Assembly: GCA_016647705.1 (NCBI GenBank)
Contig: CM028338.1
Span: forward strand, 21,969,577 to 22,033,576
DNA length: 64,000 nt
From: Eucommia ulmoides
Taxonomy: Eukaryota > Streptophyta > Magnoliopsida > Garryales > Eucommiaceae
Direction of reading: 5' to 3'
Shown here: piece by piece, positions 40,299 to 53,099 of the stretch
Numbering within the stretch: position 1 is the first letter of the stretch
How the letters are laid out: every line of letters starts with the position of its first letter
Made by a program: the position numbers and the translations under genes
The notes under the pieces: model-generated
What the model was told of the DNA's origin: nothing
The model's input: the letters and a program-made list of their open reading frames with translations, nothing else
Database searches by the model: none

Positions 40299-40835
40299 TA
40301 TTAAAGAATAATAGGTCGACACAGTATCACGTAACTAAGAATTAGGATTGAGAAGAATAGAAATTGATAAAAAAATATTTATGTGGTAAAATCCTCAATT
40401 AATTTGCAGGAAACATCCACGGGCAAGAAGATAACGATTCACTATTGCCAAGGAATTTACAACTTCTCTCTATAAATAAGAAGATTAGAAGTATCTCTCT
40501 TGAAATATGAGAATATAAATCTCTTTATACAAAATAAGAGAAACTATGAAATGATTACAAGGGAGGATCCTTTAGGAGAAACTTATATTTTTTTTTTCTT
40601 TTTGAAGAGGGATATATTCATTTGTTGTATCTCCCTTTATTTATAGGAGTAGAGTGCAGTGCGTTTCTCAAGGAATCAGACAACTTTATCAAATAATCCT
40701 ACAATTTACTTCTTCAAACAAAGCTGCATCGAAAGATCGAGAAAGAGCAATAATCGTCCAACCCTTTTGGACATTTGTGAGTAAAGCCAAAATGGATTTA
40801 GCAACTTCCACAAAAGTGGCTTTTCCACTTTCACA
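40299..40835 (-). repeat. 5' LTR of the Tork-like element
   Basis: Pairs with 21865-22393. Shared blocks include 'agaattaggattgagaagaat' and 'cttctttaaac'-type AT-rich tracts, and 'tttgtgagtaaa.ccaaaatg' at the outer end. It ends TTTCACA, followed by the duplication CAAGA. Confidence 0.85.
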
Positions 40836-40840
40836 CAAGA

Positions 40841-41358
40841 AACAACCTCTCTTAAGAAAAATAAGTGCACAAACAAGAAAAAATCCCTTTGAAGAAAGAG
40901 GGACACGGTTATGAATGAAGAAGTTTTTTCTTCTTTTAAAGAAAAGAGGGGCACACATAAGAATCAACACCTCTTTAGAAATAGAGGGGCACTATTAAAA
41001 ACAAAAAAAAAAGGAAAAAAAAAAGAAAAAAGAAAAGGTGAAGCTCACTAAGCGAGGGAGACTGCAATGGAAAAAATGAAATATTAAGGTAAAAAGGAAT
41101 CCTTTTATGGAAAATATGGAAAGATTATGAAAAAGGAAAGAAATAAGAAAATAAAAAATTACTACTAATTAGAAAGATTGGGTCTAGGCTCCATTACTTG
41201 GGCTCGAAAAAATTGATCTCAGATTTTACAAAAACTAAACTAGACTACAAGGGCTTTTGAAATAAAATCTTTTAAAATACAACCAATGTCTAAAAGAAAA
41301 GTGATAAAAGAAATTCACGTCCGACATCCCACAAAATACTAAGGATATAGTAAAACCT
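40841..41358. other. Old flank of the Tork-like insertion, no gene
   Basis: It continues the imperfect 'aacaacctctcttaag...agaggggcac' repeat seen left of 21865, followed by A-rich sequence (41005-41035) and AT-rich spacer. The overlapping open frames at 40654-40970 straddle the LTR boundary and are not genes. Confidence 0.5.
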
Positions 41359-41361
41359 TAA

Positions 41362-42396
41362 CCGCATGTTTGGTTGGACAGAATGGAATGAGGGTGGAAT
41401 AGAATGAAAGAAGTAATGGAATGAGAGAAGGAATTGAATGGAATTGTGAATGGAATCACTATTCCATTCTCGTGTTTGGTTGGTATGGAATGAAAGAAAT
41501 AATGAAATAGTGAAATATAGTAAAATTTTCATTTTTCCCTTATAAAATTATTATTCCATTTTCTTCTTGATTGATTATAATAAAATTTGATTATATTTCA
41601 CTATTCTATTCCTTTCCTCATTTTATTATATTTCACTATTCAACTCAATTTTAAGTTTTTGTTCTCTAATTTCTATTTTTGTTATCAATTTTCAATTTCT
41701 ATTCTTTAATTTCTGTTTTTGTTCTTAATTTTCAGTTTCCTTTTTCAATTTTCCGTTCTCTAATTTTCTATTTTTTGTTCTCAATTTTTTTTTGTTCTCA
41801 ATTTTTTGTTTTTATTCTCAGTTTTCGGTTTCCGTTCTCAATTTTCTATTATCTAATTTTATATTTTTGTTCTCAATTTTCTATTTTTATTCTCAATTTT
41901 CAGTTTCTATTATCTAATTTTATGTTTTTGTTCTCAATTTTCGTTCTCAATTTTTCGTTCTCTAATTTTATATTTTTGTTCTCAATTTTCAGTTTATGTT
42001 CTCAATTTTCTGTTTCTGTTATCTAATTTTATGTTTTTGTTCTCAATTTTCAGTTTCTGTTATCAATTTTCTAGTTTTGTTCTCAATTTTTTGTTCTCAA
42101 TTTTCTATTTCTATTCCCAACTTTTTGTTCTCTAATTTCAATTTATGTTCTCTAATTTTTGTTTTTGTTCTCAATTTTCAAAGGCTTAATTAAAAGGGCT
42201 ATCATGTAATTTAAAATATTGATTCCATTAGGTTAGAATCCCATTCCACCCCATCTCAAATGGAATCCCATTCCATCCAATTTTATTCCAATGGAATCAC
42301 AAAAGTGATTCCATTGGAGAACCAAACAATTAAATAGGAATCGAGGACGGAATGCGATTCCATTCCGCCCTCGATTCCATCCAACCAAACATGCCG
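41362..42396. mobile_element. PIF/Harbinger-like MITE with TAA duplication
   Basis: The left end CCGCATGTTTGGTTGGA and the right end (complement CGGCATGTTTGGTTGGA) are inverted. TAA flanks both sides (41359-41361 and 42397-42399). Sub-terminal 'ggaatgga' and 'attccattc' tracts are inverted too. The core (41650-42180) is a minisatellite, so the element carries no transposase. Confidence 0.85.
41650..42180. repeat. TTCTCAATTTTC minisatellite inside the MITE
   Basis: Roughly 20 interrupted units of 'gttctcaattttc.gtt' with variants 'ttatctaattttatgttttt'. The 115-codon plus frame over it (Phe/Ser/Ile-rich) is a product of the repeat. Confidence 0.9.
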
Positions 42397-42399
42397 TAA

Positions 42400-42919
42400 A
42401 AGTTTCGAGGTCAATAGAATTACGATAAACAGAGTACAAAAGAACTGAGAAGAATGGAGGAGAACAATGGTTGGAAAGTAAAAAAAAAAATATGAAATAC
42501 TTCCTCAGGACACATGAAAAATTTGTGAAAGATTACATGTGAAACGATTTGAATCGGAACTTTGAATAAATTCCCATGCCTTTGCTAAGTAAAGCCCTGG
42601 AAAGGCTGAATTGTGGTGACTTGATTCAAATTTATCAAAATTAATAATAATTGAGAAGGAAGGACCAAAATTAAAAATAAATAAATAAACAAATTAAAAC
42701 GCAATAGGAGTTAAAAACGTTATGAAATGTAAAACTGAAAAAATCATCGATTTTACATAGCCTAAAAAGTTTCAAAAGAAAATAATTTTTTCTCTGCTTC
42801 TGGATCTAAAACATCTAGCGATTTTAACTAATCTATTATTTTAATCTTGATTAAAAATATACAAATAATAATCACAAGATTGAAATGTTATACCACTAGA
42901 AAAGATAAAATGCGTAAGG
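42400..42919. other. AT-rich spacer, no gene seen
   Basis: Runs of A, several 'aaataaataaa' stretches and no significant open frame. It is probably part of the older sequence into which the solo LTR at 42925 inserted. Confidence 0.4.
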
Positions 42920-42924
42920 GTGGT

Positions 42925-45147
42925 TGTTGAATTCAAAGGTTTTGATAAACAATTAAGTATTGATATTTTTGGTGAAACTAATGGTTTTATCCAGTGTTTC
43001 AGATTTAAAATTCCATGTATGTGATTAAGAAGAAGACTTGATGAAGAAAATATAAAGGGTGTAAGATGGACGTAATGAAGATGTAAAGAGTTTTGAAGAT
43101 TTTGAAGAAAAATTGGTGAAAACAACTCTTATATACTCTTAATGCAACCCGAATTAAGATCATTCATGACACTTAAAATGATATGTGTCATAATAAAAAG
43201 TGAGTAGTTTGAGGTCCTAAAATGAAATATTGTATGCTTCTTATGTGAAATGAATTTGCTAATTGACCTAATTGAAAAATATGTTTTAAAGTATAAAAAC
43301 TTTAGTTTATGGGTCAATTCGGTCAACCGAGAAAAAGAATCGATTAACTGAATCAAACAGTGAGTTTTAGAGTTAAAACGATGCGTTACTGATCCAGTCA
43401 TCCAATCGAATGAAGATGGTCGGTTAGCCTCTTGAAACAATACCTGAAATATGTGAGGAAGTAAGCATACTGATCTAATCAGTCAACCGAATGAAGACGG
43501 TCAGTCAACCATTTGAGTCAGTAAATAAAATGGTGAAAAAGTAGAAGACACTGATCCAATTAGACAACTGACTAAGTGTAGTTGGTCAATCAATTGGCTT
43601 TGTGCCAATAGCTATTTTGAAGCAAGGACAAGTCAGTCAACCGACTGATAGGGATCGGTCAACCAACTGATTTAGTTGGGATTTCAGCTAATTTGGTCTA
43701 TTAGTGAAAAACTATCCATTTTTTGATGGTTCCAAGAGAGGGATTTGGGGGATTTGAATATAATTGAGATGTTAATAACCTATTATGTGATCCCTATTGA
43801 TATAGTCCATATATCTTGAGATTATCCTAATTTAAATGATTTAATACTTCCTAATTCTAGGGTATTGAATTTAGAATAGTTTTATGGACTTAAATAAGAG
43901 ATTTGAAAGATATTTTTAGGTAAAATATACCTGAGATGAAAGGTAATAATATATGGGGTATTAGAGTATCATTTTATGACATATCTTTTAAAAATTAGCT
44001 ATTGGAGGGCTAGTTATTGGTCTATTAATATAGACATGTAGGAATTGAGTTTGATACATCAAGAACAATTAGTTTGAGCCTTTATAAGAGCGAAATTTAC
44101 AGTGAGATTTTTACGAGAGATTTGTTATAGGTTCTTAATCTAAAGCACTTGCTGTTTGGCATCACCGATTTGAGTTCTAATTGCTATTCTATCATTGTCT
44201 TCGGTGTTTTCTCTGTAAGATCCTTCATAGTTTTATTATTTGCTTTAAAGTTGTATCTATCTTGATTACTTGGTTTAGAATTATTAGAAAAATCATTTTT
44301 GAGCTTAAAAGCCTGAAAATCTTTTAAAATTATTTTTGCCTATTTATCTAATTACATGCTAAATTTGTGCTACCAATATTATTTATTAATCTGATTCGAA
44401 TTGTCTCACATTGTATCTATCATATAATAATTATTCGGGACATTAATTGAGTATATTCATATTGAGGTGGTAGAAGCTCCTTGTGGGAAGAAATTTACAT
44501 TTTTTTATTTGTAAGTTTGAGTGGATTAGACACGCTTAGGATGATATCTAGTCAGGGTAGTTAGGTTTCAATATTTTTCCTGTTCAAAATATTAGGGTTT
44601 GATATTTGTCCTGGTAAAAAGGTTAAATTATTCTTTTCCCTTGAAAATAATTAGGTTTTGATTCATCCTGCAATTAAATTAATTTTGAGTGATTTATAAA
44701 TGTTTATCCTTCCCTGTGAAAAGGATAAGTGAGAGAGAGTTAGGTTTATTTTTATTCAAGTAAAAAGATAAGGTTCATTCTTGACCCGTGAGAAGGGTAA
44801 ATTGTAAAGGTTGATTCTGTGCATGTAAAGAATCGTGAATTGTAAAAGTTTGGTTCCTACTTGGTAAAGAAATCAAGGGGTTTAGTGGATTGCAAATCTC
44901 CGTGGTGCTCGGGGGATTGGACGTAGACAAGACTAGCTTGACCGAATTAGGATAAATTCTTGGGTGTTATATTGATTTATTTTCTATATTGTGTTTGGGT
45001 GAACACTTAATATTAAACACATATCCACTGTATATAAAGGTAATAATCTATTTAGGAAAAGTGATTATTTATGTTTAAAGGAATTAATTGTTTCATTTTA
45101 GTAACTACCCAATTCACACTCCTCTTAGGTAGCTCTTTGGACCAATA
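42925..45147 (+). mobile_element. Solo LTR of Sirevirus type, plus orientation
   Basis: 2223 bp. It starts TGTTGAATTC and ends 'cctcttaggtagctctttggaccaata' (expected CA mutated to TA). The flanks are GTGGT (42920-42924) and ATGGT (45148-45152), a 5-bp duplication with one mismatch. No primer site or gag follows. The LTR carries the GGTCAACCGA palindrome family at about 43315-43680. It resembles the LTRs at 47414 and 56323 more than those at 28487. Confidence 0.8.
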
Positions 45148-45152
45148 ATGGT

Positions 45153-46151
45153 GATATAGAAATTTAAGTGGTAAACTGCATAAAGGTAAAAACTAGGGCA
45201 CCACTTCGTGACAGGAGCTAATGTAGTAGTAAATCCAAAGGTAGATAAAACGTGATGATCACTCTCTTCTAGTCTGATGCTACTCATATCACCATGGAGA
45301 CTTACGTGTACTGCTTCATTCGTGCAACTAGTTGCCCTTTACTTGCATTCTCGAAATCCTTGCTCAGGTAATGTCTTCAACGCCTTCTAGAATCCTCATT
45401 TGGGTTCTTCACTAGTTGATCGTGTTTGATGGTTTATGCAGGAGCCCGATCTATTCTTGCAAGATGGCGATTTAGCTTGACCTTGGAGTATGATCCTCCA
45501 TTTGGGTGTTGGTGATTCATTAATCTTTCAAGATTCGATGATAAAGTATGAATTAAGGTGAGAGTTTCACTTTAAAAACTTAGAAGATAAACTAAAACAT
45601 ATGAACTCTCAAGAATAAATTCATTAACCATACAATACTTGGAAGTGTAGGATTCATTTAAATAGACATGAAATCTAAAACCCTAGTCTTCATAATGTTC
45701 CAAAATCCTAAGAAAAAAGAAATCAAGGAGAAAATTCTGCACAATTATCGAGGTAGTGTGCTTTTCAATTGTTCAAACGGTATCCCAACAGAGAACATAC
45801 CATCTGTATGGTTGATCAAATCGTCCAAATACTAGTCATTCTGCTTGAGAATTGTCTTAGACCCTTGTATGGGGGCATCAGGACATATGATAGCATCCAT
45901 TTTTTTATTTTTTATTTTTTTCAAATTTTGCATTGAAAAACAGTGATTCGATTTGCAAGCGGTGTTGAGTGCGTAAAATAATGAATTACCTTGTCAAAAT
46001 TGTTGAGAATGCAAGATCTTTGATGGAATCGACAACTTGATTCTTTGATGATAAACACACGCTAATACCTTTCGAGACATACATTCGGGAAAACAAAGAC
46101 AACTCGATGGATTATTGAATCAAGCTAATCACATAAACTTGCGGCCTAACA
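45153..46151 (-). repeat. Possible LTR of a decayed copia element
   Basis: On the minus strand a tract CTTGAGGGAGAGAT (plus 46152-46165) is followed by TGTTAGGCCGC, the layout of a polypurine tract and the start of a 3' LTR. The left end of the LTR could not be fixed, and no partner copy was found. The stretch itself has no coding signal. Confidence 0.4.
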
Positions 46152-47408
46152 ATCTCTCCCTCAAGAAATTCATTGACAAAATAAAATCTAAGTACAAATA
46201 GTCTAATCTATCCGAAAAATTAGCTAAAGTGGTAGATAAGATTACAACTACTTCTTTAGACTCTCCTAATATAAATTGGACAATGAAGATTCGGGTTAGA
46301 GGCTGACTGTCTGTTACCTGAAACACTTAACAAAAATTTCACCCCATCGAGATATAAAAAGAATTAAATGCACGGTGGTAAGTTTATAACAACTATAATA
46401 TTGAATTAACAAAAAATAAAAGAATTTTTCCAAGTCAATAAATTTCCCGTGAAATAATGCATTTAAAAATTTATTATCCTCATTAATCTATGCATTTTAA
46501 TTTTACTCCCCCTTACTCTTACAAAAATATTTTTAATTCAACACAAATATTTCTCCCCCTTCTTGTCACGAATAGACAATGGTCCAATGATAGATATACC
46601 AATTAAAAACATGGGTACAATAGAGTGCATGCTTTAAATAAAATTGACATTTAATGAGTAAAAAGATATATAACAATTGAAAGAATAATGTGAAAACAAA
46701 ATGAGAGAAAAAAATAATCAAATAAAGTAATTAATCAAGCCAGCCTATAATAAATAAAGGTCAAATTGAAAATAGCTTTCTCTTCAAAACGACCTCTTTA
46801 CTAAGAAGCACCAATGATAAAGATAATAATACTCTCTTAACGTGTAACAATGATAACTCAACAATAACACATGTTAGGGTAAAGATTAAAGCATGCAAAG
46901 CGTAGAGCAGCACATACCATAGATAAGGGATATGAGTTAGAGTAAGTTTCAAAGGAGACTTCTCAATCATTAGTGGGTCGAAGATTGAAGATATTTCTCC
47001 TCCTATTGAAACTCAAAAGCGTGTTAGGATTCTCCAAGTGTAAGGACAACGAAACTTTAAGAATTCATAACATAGTCCAAAATACGTACATGAAAACAAG
47101 AGAGTATGTTTAATCATATATAGAAATGTAGTATGTAAGAAAGCACAATGATATGAATATATGTAAGCAATGAATAGATGTAAGAAACAATTCATCATGG
47201 TTACAAGGAACAACTATGAGGAGATCCGCAAGGCTCTATTCCTGCAAATATATGATATAAAGAATGCAAGGGAATACCGAAGAAATATATTATTCAAAGT
47301 AGACTCTTAATAGAACACAAGGGTATCTCAACTATAAAAAACACTCAATTCATGGAAAAAGAACAAGATGCAAAAAGAAGGTTACCTTGATTGAGATGGA
47401 TGGGGATG
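46152..47408 (-). other. Noncoding 3' internal region of the decayed element
   Basis: Two more purine tracts on the minus strand (complement of 'actcccccttactc' near 46506 and 'ttctcccccttcttgtcac' near 46550) resemble the repeated polypurine tracts of Sireviruses. Short frames of 65-69 codons have no recognisable domain. Confidence 0.35.
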
Positions 47409-47501
47409 AAAATTGTTGGCTCAAAGAGCTACCCAAGAGGAGGGAGGGAGTGAATTGGGTAGATAAAAATTTAAATAATAACAATTAAGCCTTTATTCCA
47501 C

Positions 47502-47702
47502 TTATGTGCGGTCGGCTACATGAATCCATTTACGCCATAGTGATCGATCAAGGGCCATCTCCTCTGTCAGGTTTAATGTCATCAAATAATTTCTTATAGT
47601 CTCGTCCAACATCTTCTTAGATCTACCTCTCTCTCTAGTAACTCCCTGTACTTGAACTAAATCACATTTTCTCACTGGTGCTTTTATGAGTCTTCTATGC
47701 AC
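47502..47702 (-). pseudogene. LINE C-terminal region
   Basis: Frame of 66 codons: HRRLIKAPVRKCDLVQVQG, then KMLDETIRNYLMTLNLTEEMALDRSLWRKWIHVAD. It corresponds to 4210-4410 of the other LINE relic and is the conserved end of plant RTE proteins, downstream of reverse transcriptase. Confidence 0.85.
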
Positions 47703-47999
47703 ATGCCCAAATCATCGTAAATGATTTTCTCTAATTTTCTCTTCCATGGGTGCTATTTCTAAATTCTCTCTAATAGTTTCATTCTCGTCTTCCCATTCAT
47801 TCACTGCAACATCCTCATTTCTGTCATCCCAATTTTCTGGACATGATTTATTTTTACCGCCTAACATTTAAAACCATATAGAAGCGCTGATCATATAATA
47901 GTCTTGTAAAATTTTCCTTTAAGTTTTAACGGAATTTTACGATCACAAATCACCCCAACTACACTTTTCTACTTTAGACAATCTACCTTGATTTTATGA

Positions 48000-48900
48000 G
48001 TAATATCCTCATCGATTTCACCATTACTCTAAATCATTGAACCTAAATATCTAAAATGATCAACCTTCGACACCTCCTCATCTCCAATTTTGAACGTCTC
48101 ACCGTCTCTCCGGACATTACTAAAATTGCAATGTATGTATTCCGTCTTACGTCTGCTAACCTTCAAACCTTTATACTCTAAAACTTCTCTCTATCTTTCT
48201 AACTTAGTATTAAGACCTATTATACTTTCGTCAACTAATACGATGTTATCCGCAAATAACATATTCCAAGGTACTCCATCTTGATTATGTTTTGTGAGCT
48301 CATCCATTACTAGAACGAAGAGGTAAGGACTTAAAGATGATCCTTGATGTAAGCCTATATTAATAGGAAATGCACAAGTATTGTTTCCTCCTATTTGGAC
48401 ACTCGTGACTATACCTTCATACATATCCTTAATTACCTCGATGTATACATCGAATACCTGTTTCTTTTTTAGTACCCACTAGAAAACTTCTCTAGGTACC
48501 CGATCATAAGATTTTTCTAGGTCCACAAATAACAAATGTAAATCTCTCTTCTTTTCTATATATTTTTCTATTAATCTCCTAAGTAAATAGATAACTTTAG
48601 TGGTTGATGGGTTTTACATAAATTAAATTGGTTATCTTCTATGCTCGTTTTATGTCTTATTCTATATTCTATCACTCTCTCCCAAAGTTTCATAGTATGA
48701 CTCAAAAGTTTTATACCCCGATAGTTCGTGTAATTTTGAACATCTCCTTTATTTTTATAGATGGACACTAAGATACTCCTTCTTCAGTTGTTAGTCATTC
48801 TCTTAGTCCTCAAAACTGTTATTGAAAAGTCTAATCAACCACTCTATCCTAATATCTCCGAAATGTTTCCACACCTCTATAGAGATTTCATATGACCCTA
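48000..48900 (-). pseudogene. LINE reverse transcriptase
   Basis: Minus frames show YKNKGDVQNYTNYRGIKLLSHTMKLWERVIE (48571-48768), a broken middle part, then VQIGGNNTCAFPINIGLHQGSSLSPYLFVLVMDEL and MLFADNIVLVDES (48191-48424). FADN in place of FADD removes a metal-binding aspartate. Stops split it into at least three pieces. Confidence 0.9.
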
Positions 48901-49525
48901 CTGCTTTTCCAATTCTCATATTCCTTAGTACTATTCTAACTTCCAAAATCGTAATTCTTCTATGAAACCTATAAATCTTATCTGATGATAAACTAGGTAA
49001 CTCTAATATAGATTCCCCAACGTCATTCTCATTAAATAAATGATAAAAATAACTTTTCTATCGTTCTATAATATCCTCATCTTTCATCCGTACCTTTTCA
49101 TCAGTGTCTTTGATGCATCTGACACTTACAATATCTCTAGTTTTTCGTTCACGTTGTCTAGCCAGTTTACATATATCCATCTTTCCCTATTTTGTATCTA
49201 ACTTTTGATACCAATTATCATACGCTCTAAATTTTGATTTCTTAATTACTTTTCTCACCTCCTTTTTTGCATGTTTATACTTCTCCAAACTCTCCCCACT
49301 TCGATATTTTTATCATTCTTTATAAGCTATTTTCTTGTCCCGAACATATTTTTGGACCTCCTTATTTCACCACCAACTTTTAACTCCTAAAACTTCTCTT
49401 CCTATCTGTCTAATACGACTCGCCATAACCATCCACATTTTGTTAACATCCTCATATCTATTCTATAACTTATCATTGCTAATTTTATCTTTAAACAACT
49501 CTATCTTTTCACCTCTTAGATCTTT

Positions 49526-50255
49526 TCAATGTATCCTTACATGCCTACTTATCTTAGACTCTCGTTTACACCCTCGAAACTTCAGATCAATGATCATTAG
49601 TTTATGTTGGGTAGCAATACTTTCTCCGTGTATGACTTTATAGTTCTTACATATTAAACGATCACTCATTCTAGTAATGACAAAATCTATCTGACTATTT
49701 TTCTGACCACTCTTAAATGTGATAAAGTGCTTATCCCTCTTCCTAAAATATGTATTTAGAAGAACTAAATCATATGTCATAGCAAAATCTAAAATCATCT
49801 CACCCATTGCATTCTTCTCCCCAAATCCATAACCACCATGTACTTTTTTGAAAGTCTTCCTTTTCCTCTCAACATATCCATTCAAGTCTCCCCTAACAAA
49901 TATTTTTTCTTGGTTAGGTATACTTGTGAACGACTTCGTTCATCTTCTCCCAAAATTCTCATCTAATATTTTCTTGCAGTCCAACTTGGGAAGGGTACAC
50001 ACTAATAACGTTAATCATCTCCCCTCCAATTACCAGCTTCATAACTATCATCCTATCGCCAATTTTCCTAATATAAAAAATGCTATTCTTTAAATCCATA
50101 TCTACTATGATGCCCACCCTATTCCAATGTTTGTCCTTCCCCGTATACCATAATTTATATCCCGTACTCTCGATTTCTCTGAACCTCTCTCCAACCCACT
50201 TAGTTTCCTGCAAGCATAGAATATTAATCCTCCTTCTACTCATCACGTCCACCAA
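49526..50255 (-). pseudogene. LINE apurinic-type endonuclease
   Basis: Frames at 49959-50255 and 49526-49885 give INILCLQETKWVGERFREIES, GIIVDMDLKNSIF, VISVYPSQVG, then NGYVERKRKTFKKVHGGYGFGEKNAMGE and FITFKSGQKNSQIDFVITR. The QET glutamate and the S-Q-I-D block are present. The intact enzyme nicks target DNA to prime reverse transcription. The G-D-F/L-N block is altered to MNGYV and a frame break lies between 49885 and 49959. Confidence 0.85.
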
Positions 50256-53099
50256 TACTCGAGTCTTACCCGTCAGCGTTCCTATATTTCAAGTTGCCAA
50301 CCTAAGCCTATTCTTATAGACAAACTTCTTTTTCTGCACCCATCCACCATAATGCGACAACCCTATTTCATTTAACACTATATCCGAGCAAAAATAGGGC
50401 TTGTCACTTCCTGGAGACACCATAGCCCACCCTCTCCCATTATTCACTACATTTGGGAGGTGGAAATGTAGTACGTCGTTAGTAAAGAATGCCCCAACGT
50501 TTAATGTATTTGAATTTATGTCATAAAAGTGTTGACAAAGTTTTTCACCGACTGTCAACTAGCTAATGCAACCCTCCTAAATTTCTTATTATCTTGATTA
50601 GTAGAGAAAATGTGTTTAATCTAAATGCACACCCAAAGAATCAAAAAGAAATAAACAATGTAGCATACAAGAATTTATCCTGATTCGACAAGCTACTCTT
50701 GCTTACGTACAATCCCCTGAGCTGCACGGAGATTCTCAATCTACTAAACCCCTGATTCCTTTCACAAGTAGGAACCAAACCCTTACAACCTCGATTCTTT
50801 TTACAGGCTCAAAATCAACCTTTACACACCTGATTATTTTATAGGCCTAAAATCAACGTAACACTATATCCTTTTCATAGGTTTAAGATGAACCTTTACA
50901 ATCATACTGAATTCAATTACAGGAAGAATTAAGACCTAATCTTTTCAAGGGAAAAGACTAAACTAGTATTTTTGTAGGACAAAGATGAAACCCTAATATT
51001 TTTCGCAAGAAAAAGATCGAAACCCTAACTACCTTGATTAGACACTGATCCAAACGTGTCTAATCCACTCAAACTCGTAAATATAAAAAATGATAAGTTT
51101 GTTCCTACAAGGAGCTTCTATTACTTCAATATTGATATACTCAATTAATGGTCCAAATAAAAACTATGTGATGAATACAATGTGAGGCAAAATAAATTTG
51201 ATTATATAAAAAAAAAAGGGTAGCACACAAGTAGCACGTAATCAGATAATTAATAAAATCCATTTAAAAGATTTTTCAAGAATTAAGTTCAAAAATGATT
51301 TTTCTAATAATGCCTTAACAAAACAATGAATTATAAATAATCTAAGCAAGCAATAAATAAAGCTTGGAAGGATCTCAACGGGATTCATCAAAGGCAAAAA
51401 CAATTTTGCAATAAGAAACACAAACCGGTGACTCAAACAACAAGCGCTTTAGATTAAGAATTTGAATATAATATCTCTTAGAAATTTCAACAGTAATATC
51501 TCTCTTCAAAAGCACAAATTTGATTGTTCTTGATGTACTAAAACTCAATCCTGCACGTCTCTATCAATAGACCTAACACTAGACTTCCAATTGCTAGTTT
51601 TCAAATATTATATCATTAAATGATACCCCCAAGACCCCATATATCATATAAGTTTAAATAGATCTTTTTTATTTAAAAATATTATTGGGAAAATAGATTT
51701 TGGTCCTTAAAATATTTTTAAATCGAAATCCATTGAAATAGGAAGAATTCAATCACTTTAATTAAAAGAATAGTAATAAATTGATCAAATAATTAGGGAT
51801 CATACATCTCATAGTAGTGAACAAAAATAATTCAAATCTGCTTAAAAACGTCCATTGGAATCATAAAAAAAGGGATAGGATTGACCAGAACAACATCAGT
51901 CAAAGACTTTGATTGATCACGTTGGTCGACCAGCCTTTCACCATCGGTTGAACAACTCCTCACAATGGTCACTTTGTTGGCCATTGTGTTGGTTTAGTTG
52001 GTTAATTGATTGGACCAGAAGGTCCATCTGCCATCCCATTTCAGCTACTGGTCGCATTGGTTGACTGACCCATCTTTTCGGTTGATCGAATGGATTAGTA
52101 GGTAACCCATTTCATTTGTAAAACACACTATTTTGGTTAGTTGATCAACCCCTTTTGCTGGTTGACCAAATTGATCTAAAGACTTATTATTTTAAGCATT
52201 AAAACCAATTTTTCAATTAGGTCCTTAACCAAAACCATTTCACATATTTAGTACATTGAAAAACACATTTGAAACTCCTAAACTAATCACAACACACATA
52301 AGATTAATTCATTTTAAAGGGTCGTCCGTAATCTTAATTTGAGTTGTATTAAGAGTATATAACTAAATAGTTGTTTTTACCTAATTGTCTTTAATGTTTT
52401 CAAAACTCTTCATGTCTTCATCATTTTCATTTTGCACTCGTTATATTTTTCTTGACGATTCCTCTTCAATGATTCCTTTTCTTAATTTTATGGAACTATA
52501 AATTTGAAATCACTTAACAAAAACATTAGTCCCATAAAAACATCAACATTTAATTGTTCATCAAAATATTGGATTCAACAATCTCCCTATTTTTTGATGG
52601 TAACAATTAACTTTGATGTTTTCTCATAAATAATATCACCACGCTTCCCCTAAATTCAAGGATGAGTATTTAAACTCATTTAAGCGCCATTAGTGAAAAA
52701 CATAAAAAATTTAAATTCTTCAATATATTTTCTTTCTTACAAAATTAATTACCATCTTAAAAACATCAACTTTAAAAAGATTAAATTCAACTTTAAAAGT
52801 TTGATTTTTTTTTTCTTTCACAGGATCACATTTTAAGATTTTCAAGAAAAACATATACCCAATTCATGTGGATACTTATAAGAAACAAATGATAAAGCAT
52901 AAATAGTCATTGAAGCAAATAAGCGTAGGAATCCACAATTATAGGTTAATACTACCCAAGCCTATATAGTTTTAGAAAGTTTCACAAATCCGAAATTAAC
53001 TATTACAGATCAAGATACAAAATTGGACTTGTTCGAATATCAGTACATAACACAAATATAGAGAATGTAAGAAATCTAATAGGGACCCTGACCCATAAA

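Larger units (their letters stand above)
21865..40835 (-). mobile_element. Ty1/copia, Tork/Angela-like, with nested insertions
   Basis: Both ends carry the target duplication CAAGA (21860-21864 and 40836-40840). On the minus strand the order is 5' LTR (40299-40835), a decayed primer site TGGTATAGAAGC (plus 40287-40297), leader, gag, zinc knuckle, protease and pre-integrase region, integrase, reverse transcriptase, RNase H, polypurine tract and 3' LTR. Two insertions split it: the solo-LTR-like block at 24623-26680 in integrase, and the whole Sirevirus-like element 28487-40119 in the leader just upstream of gag. Without these it would be about 5.3 kb, normal for this lineage. All frames are broken. 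Confidence 0.85.
47476..50577 (-). mobile_element. RTE-clade LINE, near full length
   Basis: 3.1 kb, normal for plant RTE elements, inserted in an LTR. On the minus strand it starts at about GGAGGGTTGCATTAG and ends at GGCTTAATTGTTATT. The order is endonuclease (50255 to 49526), reverse transcriptase (about 48900 to 48000) and C-terminal region (47702 to 47502). The endonuclease has ILCLQETKW and later SQIDFVITR. Reverse transcriptase has YKNKGDVQNYTNYRGIKLL and GLHQGSSLSPYLF. The catalytic FADD box is FADN, and many stops interrupt. Comparison of the two LTRs shows the interval replaced about 23 bp, so a target duplication could not be defined. Confidence 0.9.
47414..52580 (-). repeat. 3' LTR of the pol-less Sirevirus-like element
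   Basis: It pairs with 56323-58045 but is lengthened by the RTE LINE at about 47476-50577; without that it is about 2.1 kb. It is bounded by TGTTGG and GGATTCAACA on the plus strand. On the minus strand a tract AAAAAATAGGGAGAT precedes it (plus 52581-52595). Confidence 0.9.

Noticed and set aside
41679-42026. 115-codon Phe/Ser/Ile frame
   Set aside because: Produced by the TTCTCAATTTTC minisatellite.
45148-45170. A primer site after the LTR at 42925-45147
   Set aside because: 'atggtgatatagaa' resembles TGGTATCAGA only loosely, no gag follows, and the first five bases are better explained as the target duplication of a solo LTR.
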